Part shown: in pieces, positions 41,298 through 49,675 of the stretch | Numbering within the stretch: the first letter of the stretch is position 1 | Layout of the letters: each line of letters starts with the position of its first letter | NCBI RefSeq assembly: GCF_016902445.1 | Contig: NZ_JACSNX010000001.1 | Location: forward strand, 62,001-126,000 | Direction of reading: 5' to 3' | Origin: Oscillibacter valericigenes | GTDB lineage: Bacteria > Bacillota > Clostridia > Oscillospirales > Oscillospiraceae | Length of the DNA: 64,000 bases | The notes under the pieces: generated by a model | Told to the model about the DNA's origin: nothing | The model's input: the letters and a program-made list of their open reading frames with translations, nothing else | The model's database searches: none | Program-made: the position numbers and the translations under genes

Positions 41298-42140
41298 TCA
41301 GAGGATCAGCCGCATGCGCTGCAGCATCTGCTCGTGGACCTGCGTGCTGACGGCCACATAGATGCGGGTGGTCTCAATGGACGAGTGGCCCAGAATGTCC
41401 GCCAGGTGGGCCAGATCCTTTTCCTGCTCGTAAAAGCTCCTGGCAAACAGATGGCGCAGATTGTGCGGAAAGACCTTCTCCGGGGCCACGCCGGCCTCCC
41501 GGCAGAGGGTCTTCATTTCACGCCAGATGTTGCTGCGGTCCAGAGGCATGCCGGTCCTGGTACGGAACAGCGGGCCGCTTCGGATGCCCCGTGCCTGCGC
41601 GTACTGCCTGAGCCGCTGTGCCAGCTCCCGCGGCAGCAGGACGACCCGGCTCTTTCCCTTCAGCCGGATCTCCGTCCGGCCGGACGCCAGGGTCTCCGCC
41701 GTGATGAAGCGCAGCTCGCTCACCCGGATGCCCGTGGTGCAGATGGTCAGCATCACGTGGTAGAGCCGCTGGTCCTTCCGCCCTCTGGCGGCAGCGATCA
41801 GACGGCGGTATTCCGCTTCCGACAGCTCCCGGCGCTCCTCCCGAAAGGCCTGCCGCTGGACTCTCAGCTGCTTTACGTGGCAGTGCTCCGCCCCAAGGAA
41901 CAGCAGATATGCATTCACGGCAGAGAGCTTGTTGTTGACGGTCCGTGCGCCGCACTGCTGCTGCAGGTGCTCCCGATAGGCCAGGAGCTCCTTTTTGGTG
42001 AGGGGCTCTCCCGCCAGAAACTCCCGCAGGTGCTCCGCCTCTCCCACGTACTTTTGGACTGTGGCGGGCGCCTTTTCATTTTCCAGCAGGAACTCCCGGA
42101 ACGCGCGGATGGACTGCTGGGTGATGCCGATCTCTTCCAT
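41298..42140 (-). CDS. Tyrosine recombinase (integrase family), intact
   Basis: A 280-residue site-specific recombinase. SAM-like N-terminal domain (about 10-95), then the catalytic domain with Arg in TGIRVSELRF, Lys in LKGKSRVV, HNLRHLF (HxxR), LGHSSIETT and the nucleophile in RIYVA. Complete, hence probably active. I place the start at ATG 42140, with GGAGGAG at suitable spacing, rather than at the upstream open end. XerC/D-like size, no arm-binding domain. Heads the unit leading to the giant surface protein, which suggests a role in that locus rather than chromosome dimer resolution. Confidence 0.92.
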   Translation of the reverse strand: MEEIGITQQSIRAFREFLLENEKAPATVQKYVGEAEHLREFLAGEPLTKKELLAYREHLQQQCGARTVNNKLSAVNAYLLFLGAEHCHVKQLRVQRQAFREERRELSEAEYRRLIAAARGRKDQRLYHVMLTICTTGIRVSELRFITAETLASGRTEIRLKGKSRVVLLPRELAQRLRQYAQARGIRSGPLFRTRTGMPLDRSNIWREMKTLCREAGVAPEKVFPHNLRHLFARSFYEQEKDLAHLADILGHSSIETTRIYVAVSTQVHEQMLQRMRLIL

Positions 42141-42261
42141 CTTGACTCCTCCAATTCCGCCCGTGCAGAGACGGGCATTTTCTGTAAGCATACCCAAAAC
42201 TGCGCCGGATATGTTCCGCACATGGAGAAGTTTTCCAAAAGCGCAGAACCCGGTACAAAAG

Positions 42262-42293
42262 GGCAGCCCGCGGAGAGATCTCCGCGGGCTGCC
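42262..42293 (-). terminator. Terminator after the polysaccharide gene group
   Basis: Perfect fifteen-base stem (GGCAGCCCGCGGAGA / TCTCCGCGGGCTGCC) followed by CTTTTGT on the minus strand, 18 bases past the gene at 42312. Separates the glycan genes from the recombinase unit. Confidence 0.85.
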
Positions 42294-42311
42294 GCATAGA
42301 TATGATCGCTT

Positions 42312-42620
42312 TTATCGTCCTCCCCGGACACTGTAGGTCTCGCTCCCCCGCTCCCGCAGCTTTTCATTCAGCCACGCCCGCAGGGACGCCATGCCCTCCT
42401 CCGTCCAGGGAAAGGTCTCCGTCTCGATCTGCTGGGCCTTCTCAAAGCAGATGTTTTCATAGACCCAGGCCTGGATCGAGCCGTCGTTCACCTTCCCGGT
42501 CCGCTGGAACCGGTAGCGGAAGGTGCCGATGGAGCCGGGAAAGATCTCCGACTTCTTCAGAAAATTCAGTGTCAGAAACGCAAACGGGTCTTCCATTTGG
42601 ATGTCTCTCTCCTCCATCAT
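42312..42620 (-). CDS. Hypothetical 102-residue protein coupled to the O-antigen ligase gene
   Basis: Small soluble protein with [35 protein letters not shown] and a helical [13 protein letters not shown] end; family not recognised. Its ATG overlaps the ligase stop (ATGA), so translation is coupled. It may be a cytoplasmic accessory of the polysaccharide genes, but only the position supports this. Confidence 0.75.
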   Translation of the reverse strand: MMEERDIQMEDPFAFLTLNFLKKSEIFPGSIGTFRYRFQRTGKVNDGSIQAWVYENICFEKAQQIETETFPWTEEGMASLRAWLNEKLRERGSETYSVRGGR

Positions 42621-44140
42621 GCCGCCTCCGTCTCCCGGCGGCAGACTTTGATCCCCGCGATGGTCAGCGCGAACACGAACCAGAAGATGCACATGACCCG
42701 GGGATAGTTCCACAGGTAGTCCGCCAGACCGCAGACCATGGCGCCGCACAGGGCCGCCGCGCCGGCGCAGGTGATGGTGCGGGCAGCGGAGAGCGCGCAG
42801 TGCCGGACCGTATGGGCCGCCTTCTTGATGTTCCACAGCATGGCTCCCACAAAGCCCACAAAGCCCAGAAGCCCCGCCTCGATCCACACCTGCAGGAAGA
42901 AGTTGTGGGCGTGGACAAAGGGCGCCTCCCCGTGGTAGAGGTTGAAGTCGCGGATGTAGTCCTGCACGGCGGCGGTGCCCAGGCCCGCGCCGGAGACCGG
43001 CGAGGTCCGGATGACCTCCAGTGCCGCCTGATACAGGGGGATGCGGCTGGCGGTGGACGTATCCGCCGGGTTGAAGATGGTCAGGACCCGGTTCCAGATG
43101 GTATCCGGCAGGAAGGGCACCATCATCACACACAAGATCGCAAAGGCCGGGATCAGCTTGGGCTTCCACAAAAACACCAGCACCACCAGGGCGCAGGCCA
43201 TGCCCACCCAGCTGGCCCGGGAGTAGGTCATGCCCAGGGCCAGCACGCCTACGGCAAACACGCCGCAGGCCATCAGGCGGGAGACGCCCCGCCTGGAGCA
43301 GAGGATCAGCGCCAGCACCAGGGGCAGCAGAAGGATCAGCACCTCCGCAAAGGTGTTGGGGTTGTCGAAGTAGGACTGCACCCGGCCGGGCATGCCGGCG
43401 TTCACCTCCAGGTCCACGTAGGACTCGTTGACCTCCACGCCCTGGATCCGCTGGTAGACGCCGTAGAGGGAGGACACCAGCACGCAGAACCCGCCGCCGG
43501 CGGCCAGCCGCTTCAGGTCCTCCGTGCCCCGGACGGCGCTGACCGTCACCAGCACGCAGAGGGCCGCGGCGATATGGTAGAGCAGGAAGCGGAAGGAGGC
43601 GGCGGGCTCGTAGGAGAACAGCACCGCCAGGAACATGGACCCGAACAGCACCACCGGGTAGAAGCCGATGTGCTTCACGTCCAGCCGGTACGCCTTCCGG
43701 GACATGGCGCCGGCGCAGAACAGCACCAGCAGGGCGGCAAAGCCCAGCATGCTGTAAGCGTTGTTCCAGTGAGAGAACGGAATGATCCACAGCAGCATGA
43801 TGAGCCAGGACTGGGCAATGGCGGTCTCGTGGCCCATCTCAAAGGCCAGCCGGGAGAAGAAGCTGTCGTCAAACGTGGCCTTCAGGGCCAGATACAGCTT
43901 GTGGAGCAGCCAGGCGGGCAGGTTGACCAGGGCCGTCAGCAGCCAGCAGAGGAAGCTCCCCTCCCAGGCCCGGGCCACCACGCCCTCCCGGCACAGGACC
44001 CGGAGGACACGGCTCTCGTCGATCTGGCGGTTGCACCAGGCCCCCATGCGCACCAGGCAGCGGTGGACGCCGCTGTCATTGTAGACGGTGCACAGCGCTG
44101 CCCAGAGATGATACAGATAGCTTTCGCGGAGAGTGGTCAT
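42617..44140 (-). CDS. O-antigen ligase/polymerase family membrane protein (Wzy_C)
   Basis: A 507-residue integral membrane protein with about eleven hydrophobic segments. The Wzy_C region is recognisable: [17 protein letters not shown], then a large extracytoplasmic loop with ISGAGLGT-type sequence ([18 protein letters not shown]) and [17 protein letters not shown], the conserved His region of O-antigen ligases and polymerases. It would polymerise or attach an undecaprenyl-linked glycan at the outer membrane face. ATG 44140 lies nineteen bases after the glycosyltransferase stop; both are in one operon. Confidence 0.88.
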   Translation of the reverse strand: MTTLRESYLYHLWAALCTVYNDSGVHRCLVRMGAWCNRQIDESRVLRVLCREGVVARAWEGSFLCWLLTALVNLPAWLLHKLYLALKATFDDSFFSRLAFEMGHETAIAQSWLIMLLWIIPFSHWNNAYSMLGFAALLVLFCAGAMSRKAYRLDVKHIGFYPVVLFGSMFLAVLFSYEPAASFRFLLYHIAAALCVLVTVSAVRGTEDLKRLAAGGGFCVLVSSLYGVYQRIQGVEVNESYVDLEVNAGMPGRVQSYFDNPNTFAEVLILLLPLVLALILCSRRGVSRLMACGVFAVGVLALGMTYSRASWVGMACALVVLVFLWKPKLIPAFAILCVMMVPFLPDTIWNRVLTIFNPADTSTASRIPLYQAALEVIRTSPVSGAGLGTAAVQDYIRDFNLYHGEAPFVHAHNFFLQVWIEAGLLGFVGFVGAMLWNIKKAAHTVRHCALSAARTITCAGAAALCGAMVCGLADYLWNYPRVMCIFWFVFALTIAGIKVCRRETEAA

Positions 44141-44159
44141 GAAGCGGAACCTCGTTTCT

Positions 44160-45176
44160 TCAGATGCGGTTTTTGATCCGGTACAGCTGGGAGAGCAGCC
44201 AGAAGTGACCGCCCCGCACCAGCCTGGCCGCCAGCTGCTTATTGCGGCTCATGCCCACAGGCGTCAAAGTCTGGATGGCGTGGGCCATATCCGGCCGCTG
44301 GCACAATGCCCGGATGGTCTCCTGCCGCTGCCGGAGGGTCTTGGGATTGCCGGGGGCGTACTCATTGCCGATGGCGATCAGCAGCCCGGCCCAGTTGGAG
44401 TTCTCCCGCCACTGGGGACGGTCCGGCGTCAGATCATATCGGGCGGCCAGGTCCTCCTTCCGCTCCATGAAGCGGCCGAAGACCTGCTGGAAGTCCTTCA
44501 TGTATTTGTGGGTGGCGGAGGCCGGGTTCTGGAGATAGCGGTACAGGGGCTCCTCCGTCACCGCCAGACGGCGGGCATTGCAGAAATACTCCATTAGAAA
44601 CAGCTCGTCCTCCAGATAGGCGCCCTCATACCGGAGGTGGAGCTTGTCAAAGATCTCGGCGGAGAACAGATACCGCCAGATAAAGCCGTTGAACACCGGC
44701 TGGGCCAGCCGGTCCCCCAGCAGGGGGCAGACGATCTTCTCCCGGATGGCGTCCGCATCGTAGACACCGGCGGGCAGCACCGGCTCCGGCGTCTCGCTGC
44801 CGTCGGCCCACAGGTTCAGGTGGGCGCAGGCGGCGGTGTCCGCCCCGGCCCGCTCCCGCAGATCCCACAGGGTCTCCAGACACCGGGGCTCGTACCGGTC
44901 ATCCGAATCCAGAAAGGCGATGCAGGTCCCCCGAGCGTGGTCCAGTCCCACGTTCCGGGTCTCGCTGACGCCGCTGTTTTTTTCCTTGTGGAACACTCGG
45001 ATCCGGTCGTCTGTCTGGGCAAGTTCGTCGCAGATGACCGGAGAACCGTCGGTGCAGCCGTCGTCCACCAGCAGCAGCTCCCAGTCGGAGAAGGTCTGCT
45101 GCCGCACGCTCTCCACACAATCCCGCAGGAACTTCTCTGCCTGATAGACAGGCACGATGACGGAAATCTTTGGCAT
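44160..45176 (-). CDS. Family 2 glycosyltransferase
   Basis: A 338-residue GT-A enzyme. The N-terminus MPKISVIVPVYQAEKFLRD, LLVDDGCTDGSPVICDE and the DSDD motif (IAFLDSDDRYE) mark nucleotide-sugar and metal binding. The C-terminal half is helical and without membrane segments. Acceptor sugar unknown; likely makes a wall or capsular glycan with the downstream ligase. ATG 45176 follows GGGAGG by six bases; promoter at 45270-45298. Confidence 0.93.
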   Translation of the reverse strand: MPKISVIVPVYQAEKFLRDCVESVRQQTFSDWELLLVDDGCTDGSPVICDELAQTDDRIRVFHKEKNSGVSETRNVGLDHARGTCIAFLDSDDRYEPRCLETLWDLRERAGADTAACAHLNLWADGSETPEPVLPAGVYDADAIREKIVCPLLGDRLAQPVFNGFIWRYLFSAEIFDKLHLRYEGAYLEDELFLMEYFCNARRLAVTEEPLYRYLQNPASATHKYMKDFQQVFGRFMERKEDLAARYDLTPDRPQWRENSNWAGLLIAIGNEYAPGNPKTLRQRQETIRALCQRPDMAHAIQTLTPVGMSRNKQLAARLVRGGHFWLLSQLYRIKNRI

Positions 45177-45269
45177 AGACGGCCTCCCTGCGCCCTGCGG
45201 CGCTCCCACGCAGACTGCGGCACCGGGATCCCGGCGCCTCCCCAGATCCTGGGACTCTCATACGGAGCT

Positions 45270-45298
45270 ATTGTACCTGATTTCCCCGGGAAGGTCAA
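45270..45298 (-). promoter_or_regulatory. Sigma-A promoter of the glycan operon
   Basis: TTGACC, 17-base spacer, TACAAT on the minus strand. A hairpin (CGGCTTTTC CCG GAAAAGCCG, 45299-45319) abuts the -35 and lies ahead of the divergent gene. Confidence 0.82.
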
Positions 45299-45347
45299 CG
45301 GCTTTTCCCGGAAAAGCCGGGCATACTAGAGGCGAGGTGATCCAAAC

Positions 45348-45773
45348 ATGAACGACATTGAACTGCTCCAGTACGTCCACGAAACGGCAGAGATGGGCAT
45401 CCAGGGCCTTTCCAGCCTGGACGGTCAGGTCCGGGACGACGGCCTGCGCCGGGTCCTGGGCCAGCAGAGCGCCGAATACCGCCGGATCGCAGACCAGGCG
45501 GAACAGCTGCTCCGGTCCCTGGGAGAGGAGCCCCGGGACCCGGGCCTGCTGGCCAAGGTCTCCGCAGAGGTCCTGTCCACCGTCAAGACCCTGGCAGACC
45601 CCTCCCCCTCCAACATCGCCGAAATGGTCATCCAGGGCAACACCATGGGCGCCGCCAAAAGCACCCGGCATCTGGGGGACTACAGCGGCTGCAGCCGGGA
45701 GATCCGGAATCTGGCGGAGCGGCTGCTGCACACCGAGGAAGCCAACGCCGCACAGATGAAGTCCTTCCTCTGA
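45348..45773 (+). CDS. Small helical-bundle protein (ferritin-like/DUF2383-like?)
   Basis: A 141-residue, all-helical soluble protein with His/Glu-containing helices (LLQYVHETAEMGIQGL, LLGQQSAEYRRIADQAEQLL-type, NLAERLLHTEEANAAQM) reminiscent of four-helix ferritin-like proteins. Family assignment is tentative. ATG 45348 is preceded by GAGGTGATCC. Monocistronic, divergent from the glycan operon, and closed by a good terminator. A CATACTA motif 28 bases upstream resembles a sporulation-sigma -10 but I find no fitting -35. Confidence 0.75.
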   Translation: MNDIELLQYVHETAEMGIQGLSSLDGQVRDDGLRRVLGQQSAEYRRIADQAEQLLRSLGEEPRDPGLLAKVSAEVLSTVKTLADPSPSNIAEMVIQGNTMGAAKSTRHLGDYSGCSREIRNLAERLLHTEEANAAQMKSFL

Positions 45774-45780
45774 GGCCGGA

Positions 45781-45823
45781 ACGGCGGAGGGCCCTTCCAA
45801 GGAAAGGCCCTCCGCCGTCTCTT
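45781..45823 (+). terminator. Terminator after the helical-bundle gene
   Basis: Thirteen-base stem ACGGCGGAGGGCC / GGCCCTCCGCCGT followed by CTCTTTAT. Confidence 0.85.
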
Positions 45824-45856
45824 TATATACGTTAGATACGTTCTCCGCCCGCCGCC

Positions 45857-46414
45857 TCAGGAGCGGGTGTAAAGATCCTCGCCGCACAGGAACCGCTCCT
45901 GCGCCTCCTGCAGAGGGACCTGATCCCGGTTCAGCGCCTGTACCAGCTGCTCCACCTCTGCCCGGTCCCGGCTGTACAGCAGCACCACCAGCTGGCGCGC
46001 CGGGTCCCACGACTCGCCCCGGATGCCGAACCGCCGGGGATACAGGCTCTCCAGCAGCTGATACCGCACCGGCGGCCGATCCTGGGCTTTCCGCTTCCGC
46101 CACACAGACATTGCCAGTGCCCGGACCAGGTCCTTGGGGGCAGGCTTCTCCCGGGGCATCCGCCGGAAGAGCTGCCGCAGCGCCTCCCGGTCCCCATAGG
46201 CCCAGATATCCTCCGCCGCCCGGGAGAGGGACTTGGCCAGGGTGTCCTTCTCCTTTCCGCTCTCCGCCCGGGCCTCCGCATACAGCGCCTCCATGGAAAA
46301 GGTACCGGGCAGATGGGGGATGGCAGTCTCCACCAGGCAGCAGAGGTCGCAGTAACAGTCCCGGCTCAGTCTGCCGCCGATCTGCTCCACTGCCAACAGA
46401 ATCTCTTCATCCAT
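45857..46414 (-). CDS. Orphan protein resembling the Spo0A DNA-binding domain
   Basis: A 185-residue protein whose central part (about 30-110) follows the pattern of the Spo0A effector domain: a segment ending in LVETAI, then FSMEALYAEARAESGKEKDT, LAKSLSRAAEDIWAYGDREA and LRQLFRRMPREKPAPKDLVR, comparable to Spo0A's ELYPTIAKKYNTTPSRVERA, IRHAIEVAWSRG and KPTNSEF. No receiver domain is attached, and about 60 extra C-terminal residues (RRFGIRGESWDPARQL on) are unique. ATG 46414. Its promoter carries a perfect TGTCGAA Spo0A box. Likely a regulator in the sporulation or stationary-phase network; the DNA-contacting residues are only partly kept, so it might act by protein contact. Confidence 0.65.
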   Translation of the reverse strand: MDEEILLAVEQIGGRLSRDCYCDLCCLVETAIPHLPGTFSMEALYAEARAESGKEKDTLAKSLSRAAEDIWAYGDREALRQLFRRMPREKPAPKDLVRALAMSVWRKRKAQDRPPVRYQLLESLYPRRFGIRGESWDPARQLVVLLYSRDRAEVEQLVQALNRDQVPLQEAQERFLCGEDLYTRS

Positions 46415-46454
46415 CCGGAACCATCTCCCCCAGCGTCCTTGATCCGCCGCTTTT

Positions 46455-46494
46455 AATATACCAGAATTTTCGCAGATTTGAAATATTTTCGACA
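46455..46494 (-). promoter_or_regulatory. Promoter with Spo0A box
   Basis: On the minus strand: 0A box TGTCGAA (46488-46494), then -35 TTTCAA, 17-base spacer ending TGG, -10 TATATT. A Spo0A box right upstream of a poor -35 is the layout of Spo0A-activated sigma-A promoters. Confidence 0.6.
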
Positions 46495-46589
46495 TCAATG
46501 GACAAAATCGGACCATTTCTGACCGGCCGGCCTTGACAGCCGCGGCAGGATGTGCTTCCCTATAAGCATGATCAGTCTGGAGGGATCCC

Positions 46590-47036
46590 ATGGAATTTCG
46601 GCGCATTGAAGCAGAAAAGCGGAACTTTCTCCCCCTGTTGCTGCTGGGGGACGAGCAGGAGGACATGATCGACCGGTATTTGGACCGGGGCGTCCTGACG
46701 GCGCTGTACGACGGCGGCCTCCGGGCGGTGTGCGTGGTGACAGAGGAGGCCCCTGGCGTGTTCGAGATCAAGAATCTGGCGGTGGAGCCGGCCTTTCACC
46801 GCCGGGGCTACGGCCGCGCCATGGTGGAGCGGGCGGTGCGGGACTGCCGGGCCGCCGGCGGACGGCGGCTGCTGGTGGGCACCGGGGACAGTCCCCTGAC
46901 CCTGCCCTTCTACCAAGCCTGCGGGTTCCGGGAGAGCCACCGGGTCCCCGGCTTCTTCCTTCGATATTACGACCATCCCATCTACGAAGGCGGTCGCCTT
47001 CTGTCGGACATGATCTATTTGTCCATGGAGCTGTGA
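46590..47036 (+). CDS. GNAT family N-acetyltransferase
   Basis: A 148-residue acyl-CoA-dependent acetyltransferase. Motif A is complete: FEIKNLAVEPAFHRRGYGRAM (acetyl-CoA pyrophosphate loop RRGYGRA), followed by LVGTGDSPLTLPFYQACGF, typical of the family's motif B. Substrate unknown; the RDC-x-AAG and QACGFRES pattern suggests small molecules or amino termini. ATG 46590 follows GGAGG by six bases. It stands alone between the Spo0A-like gene and metK. Confidence 0.9.
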   Translation: MEFRRIEAEKRNFLPLLLLGDEQEDMIDRYLDRGVLTALYDGGLRAVCVVTEEAPGVFEIKNLAVEPAFHRRGYGRAMVERAVRDCRAAGGRRLLVGTGDSPLTLPFYQACGFRESHRVPGFFLRYYDHPIYEGGRLLSDMIYLSMEL

Positions 47037-47040
47037 GCGC

Positions 47041-47080
47041 AAAAAGGCGGCGCCGCTGAGATCAGCGGTGCCGCCTGCTT
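47041..47080. terminator. Terminator between GNAT and metK (convergent)
   Basis: Stem AGGCGGCGCCGCTGA paired with TCAGCGGTGCCGCCT; on the minus strand TTTTT follows directly, so it is the metK terminator and may also act on the GNAT transcript. Confidence 0.85.
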
Positions 47081-47104
47081 CGCGCGGGCCGGTGCCCCGG
47101 GTCC

Positions 47105-48295
47105 TTACGCCTCTGCCGCGGCGGTCTTCAGGGCCTCCACCCGGTCCGTTTTCTCCCAGGCCACGCCCAGGTCCTCCCGGCCCATGTGGCCGTAAGCCGC
47201 CAACTGGCGGTAAATGGGCTTGCGCAGGTCCAGGTCCCGGATGATGGCCGTGGGCCGCAGATCGAAGACCTTGCGGACGGCGGTCTCCAGCTTGTCATCG
47301 CCCACGGTGCCGGTGCCGAAGGTGTCCACCAGCACGCTCACCGGCTGGGCCACGCCGATGGCGTAGGCCAGCTGCACCTGACAGCGCCGGGCCAGGCCGG
47401 CGGCCACGATGTTCTTGGCCACCCAGCGGGCGGCATAGGCCGCGGAGCGGTCCACCTTGGTGGGGTCCTTGCCGGAGAAGCAGCCGCCGCCGTGAGGGGC
47501 ACTGCCGCCATAGGTGTCCACGATGATCTTCCGGCCGGTGAGGCCGGAGTCCCCCTGGGGGCCGCCGATGACGAAGCGGCCCGTCGGGTTGACATAATAC
47601 TTCGTCTTCTCATCCAGCATGTCCGCGGGGATCACGGCCTTGGCCACCAGCTCGATCATGTCCTTCCGGATCTGGTCCAGGGAGACCTCCGGGCTGTGCT
47701 GGGTGGAGATGACCACCGTGTCCACCCGGACGGGGCGGCCCAGCTCGTCATACTCCACGGTGACCTGGCTCTTGCCGTCAGGCCGCATATAGGAGAGCTC
47801 CCCGCTCTTGCGGACCTCTGCCATCCGGCGGCAGAGCTTCTGGGCCAGGGAGATGGGCAGGGGCATCAGCTCCGGCGTCTCATCGCAGGCGTAGCCGAAC
47901 ATCATGCCCTGGTCGCCGGCGCCGTTGCTCAGCTCGCTGTCGGCACCCTCCTTGTTCTCCAGGGACTTGTCCACACCCAGGGCGATGTCGGCGGACTGCT
48001 CGTCGATGTTGGTGATGATGCCGCAGGTGTCGCAGTCAAAGCCGTACTTGGCCCGGTCATAGCCGATGTCCCGGATCACCTCCCGGGCGATCTTGGGGAT
48101 GTCCACATAGCAGTCGGTGCTGATCTCGCCCATGATGTGGACCAGGCCCGTGGAGACCGTGGTCTCGCAGGCCACGCGGCCGTTGGGGTCCTGCTCCAGA
48201 ATGGCGTCCAGCACGGCGTCGGAGATCTGGTCGCAGATCTTGTCGGGATGTCCCTCCGTCACGGACTCGGAGGTAAAGAGATAATGTCTTGCCAT
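47105..48295 (-). CDS. metK: S-adenosylmethionine synthetase
   Basis: Makes S-adenosylmethionine from methionine and ATP. The 396-residue sequence has the family signatures [16 protein letters not shown] at the N-terminus, [12 protein letters not shown] (ATP loop), [16 protein letters not shown] and [23 protein letters not shown] 48295 has AAAGGA eight bases upstream; upstream codons in frame belong to the leader. Expression is controlled by a SAM-I riboswitch and terminator in the 210-base leader, giving product feedback. Confidence 0.98.
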   Translation of the reverse strand: MARHYLFTSESVTEGHPDKICDQISDAVLDAILEQDPNGRVACETTVSTGLVHIMGEISTDCYVDIPKIAREVIRDIGYDRAKYGFDCDTCGIITNIDEQSADIALGVDKSLENKEGADSELSNGAGDQGMMFGYACDETPELMPLPISLAQKLCRRMAEVRKSGELSYMRPDGKSQVTVEYDELGRPVRVDTVVISTQHSPEVSLDQIRKDMIELVAKAVIPADMLDEKTKYYVNPTGRFVIGGPQGDSGLTGRKIIVDTYGGSAPHGGGCFSGKDPTKVDRSAAYAARWVAKNIVAAGLARRCQVQLAYAIGVAQPVSVLVDTFGTGTVGDDKLETAVRKVFDLRPTAIIRDLDLRKPIYRQLAAYGHMGREDLGVAWEKTDRVEALKTAAAEA

Positions 48296-48336
48296 AGCAC
48301 AGTTCCTTTCTAGCGTTCCGTCCCCATCAAGCGGCG

Positions 48337-48370
48337 AAAAAAATGCGCGTTTCGACGGCGAAACGCACAA
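48337..48370 (-). terminator. Riboswitch-controlled terminator ahead of metK
   Basis: Stem TGCGTTTCG / CGAAACGCGCA followed by TTTTTTT on the minus strand, between the SAM aptamer and metK. Expected to form when SAM is bound. Confidence 0.9.
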
Positions 48371-48386
48371 AAGGATCTGTTCAATG

Positions 48387-48487
48387 CTCCTCATCTGTCG
48401 ATCACCGCCGGATTTGGCACCTTGTCATAAGCAGGTTGCCGTGGGTTCATCGGGCCGTTCCCTCCGCCACTCTTGATAAGGGATGAT
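48387..48487 (-). ncRNA. SAM-I riboswitch (S-box)
   Basis: Minus-strand leader with the S-box elements: CTTATCAAGAGTGGCGGAGG, GGCCCGATGAACCC, GGCAACC, AAGGTGCCAAATCC, closed by GATGAG, which pairs with CTTATC to form P1. Senses S-adenosylmethionine and controls metK. Confidence 0.95.
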
Positions 48488-48502
48488 AAAATTGTCCCTA
48501 TT

Positions 48503-48530
48503 ATTTTAACAGGTTTTTTTCGTTTGTCAA
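48503..48530 (-). promoter_or_regulatory. Sigma-A promoter of metK
   Basis: TTGACA, 16-base spacer, TAAAAT on the minus strand, about 15 bases ahead of the S-box. Confidence 0.85.
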
Positions 48531-48611
48531 TACGATCCCGGCGCTTTTCCGCAGAATTCCGGTCCTCTGCGGAAAATTCCGCCGCCCGGAGCCTCTGTTC
48601 AAAAATTGTAC

Positions 48612-48640
48612 ATGACTTTTTCCGCCCCATCGGGTATAAT
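48612..48640 (+). promoter_or_regulatory. Promoter of the rhomboid-like gene
   Basis: ATGACT, 17-base spacer, TATAAT, about 43 bases before the TTG start codon. Divergent from metK. Confidence 0.72.
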
Positions 48641-48682
48641 GAGCTCCGGTATCTGTCAACATCTTCCTGGGAGGTTTTGAAC

Positions 48683-49546
48683 TTGAGAAAACTGAACGCC
48701 GCGGTGGACCGGTTCGCATACAGCCATCCCCGCTTCGGCATTCCGAATCTGATGAAGTTCCTGGTGGGGGTCATGGCCGTGGTGTTCGTGCTGGACCTGT
48801 TCTCCAACAGCTACGCCAGCTATATGCTGTACTTTGACGCGGATCTCATCCTGCGGGGAGAGCTGTGGCGGCTGGTCACCTGGATGTTCCTGCCCACCAA
48901 CGGCTCCCTGTTCTGGATCTTCATCAGCCTGTCCTTCTACTACTTCATCGGCACTTCCATTGAGGAGTACTGGGGCACCGCCAAATTCACCCTGTTCTAT
49001 CTGGCATCCGCCGTGCTGATGGTGGTCTTCGGCATGATCAGCGCCCTGTGGTCGCCGTTTCCGGTGGTCACCAGCGGGAACCTCAACCAGATCCTGTTTC
49101 TGGCCTTTGCCACCCTGTACCCCGACGCGCTGATCCGCGTCTATCTGATCCTTCCGGTCAAGGCCAAGTGGCTGGCGGTGCTCTATGTGGTTCTGACGGG
49201 CTACGATCTGCTCCGCAACGGTCTGTGGGCGGCTCTGTTCACCCTGCCCCAGCTGCTGGCCGTGCTGCTGGTATATCTGGTGTTCTTCTGGGACAGGATC
49301 GCAGACCTGCTGAGGGAATTCGGCTTTGCCGTCCGGCATCAGAACTCTCCCCAGACCATCCATTTCAAATCCGCTGTAAAGCAGCAGAAGAAGGCCCAGC
49401 AGCAGGGCTACCGCCACAAATGCGAGGTCTGCGGCCGCACGGACGCCGACTTCCCGGACCTGCAGTTCCGGTACTGCTCCAAGTGCGCGGGCTACCACTG
49501 CTTCTGCGAGGATCACATCTTCAACCACACCCATTTCACCCAGTGA
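48683..49546 (+). CDS. Rhomboid-like membrane protein with C-terminal zinc ribbon
   Basis: A 287-residue protein with about six membrane segments (30-245). The RGELWRLVTWMFLPTNG segment and following SIEEYWGTAKFTLFYLASA match the rhomboid fold (Trp-Arg motif and second helix). The catalytic GxSG is not present: the corresponding helix reads TSGNLNQILFLAFA, and I see no partner histidine, so it is probably a non-proteolytic pseudorhomboid. The C-terminus adds a cytoplasmic zinc ribbon (CEVCGRTDADFP, YCSKCAGYHCFCEDH). I chose TTG 48683 because GGGAGG is eight bases upstream and the downstream coding begins with RKLNAAVDRF; longer frames run into the promoter. Confidence 0.8.
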   Translation: MRKLNAAVDRFAYSHPRFGIPNLMKFLVGVMAVVFVLDLFSNSYASYMLYFDADLILRGELWRLVTWMFLPTNGSLFWIFISLSFYYFIGTSIEEYWGTAKFTLFYLASAVLMVVFGMISALWSPFPVVTSGNLNQILFLAFATLYPDALIRVYLILPVKAKWLAVLYVVLTGYDLLRNGLWAALFTLPQLLAVLLVYLVFFWDRIADLLREFGFAVRHQNSPQTIHFKSAVKQQKKAQQQGYRHKCEVCGRTDADFPDLQFRYCSKCAGYHCFCEDHIFNHTHFTQ

Positions 49547-49552
49547 GCACCC

Positions 49553-49585
49553 AGAGGCCCTGTCCTGCGGACAGGGCCTCTTTTT
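49553..49585 (+). terminator. Terminator after the rhomboid-like gene
   Basis: Thirteen-base stem AGAGGCCCTGTCC / GGACAGGGCCTCT, loop TGC, followed by TTTTC. Confidence 0.92.
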
Positions 49586-49675
49586 CGCCGCCGGATGGAG
49601 ATATTCCTTCCCTCCCACACACATTTGCGATATACTGGTAGCGACCAAGACCTGTCCGGAAAGGAGAAGGGACCG

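Noticed and set aside
42312..43790. 492-codon frame covering the small gene after the ligase
   Set aside because: Only its last 102 codons are real; the rest is the ligase gene read in the wrong phase.
45308..45330. Sporulation-sigma promoter before the helical-bundle gene
   Set aside because: CATACTA fits a -10 but no acceptable -35 exists at the proper distance; the hairpin there explains the sequence conservation equally well.
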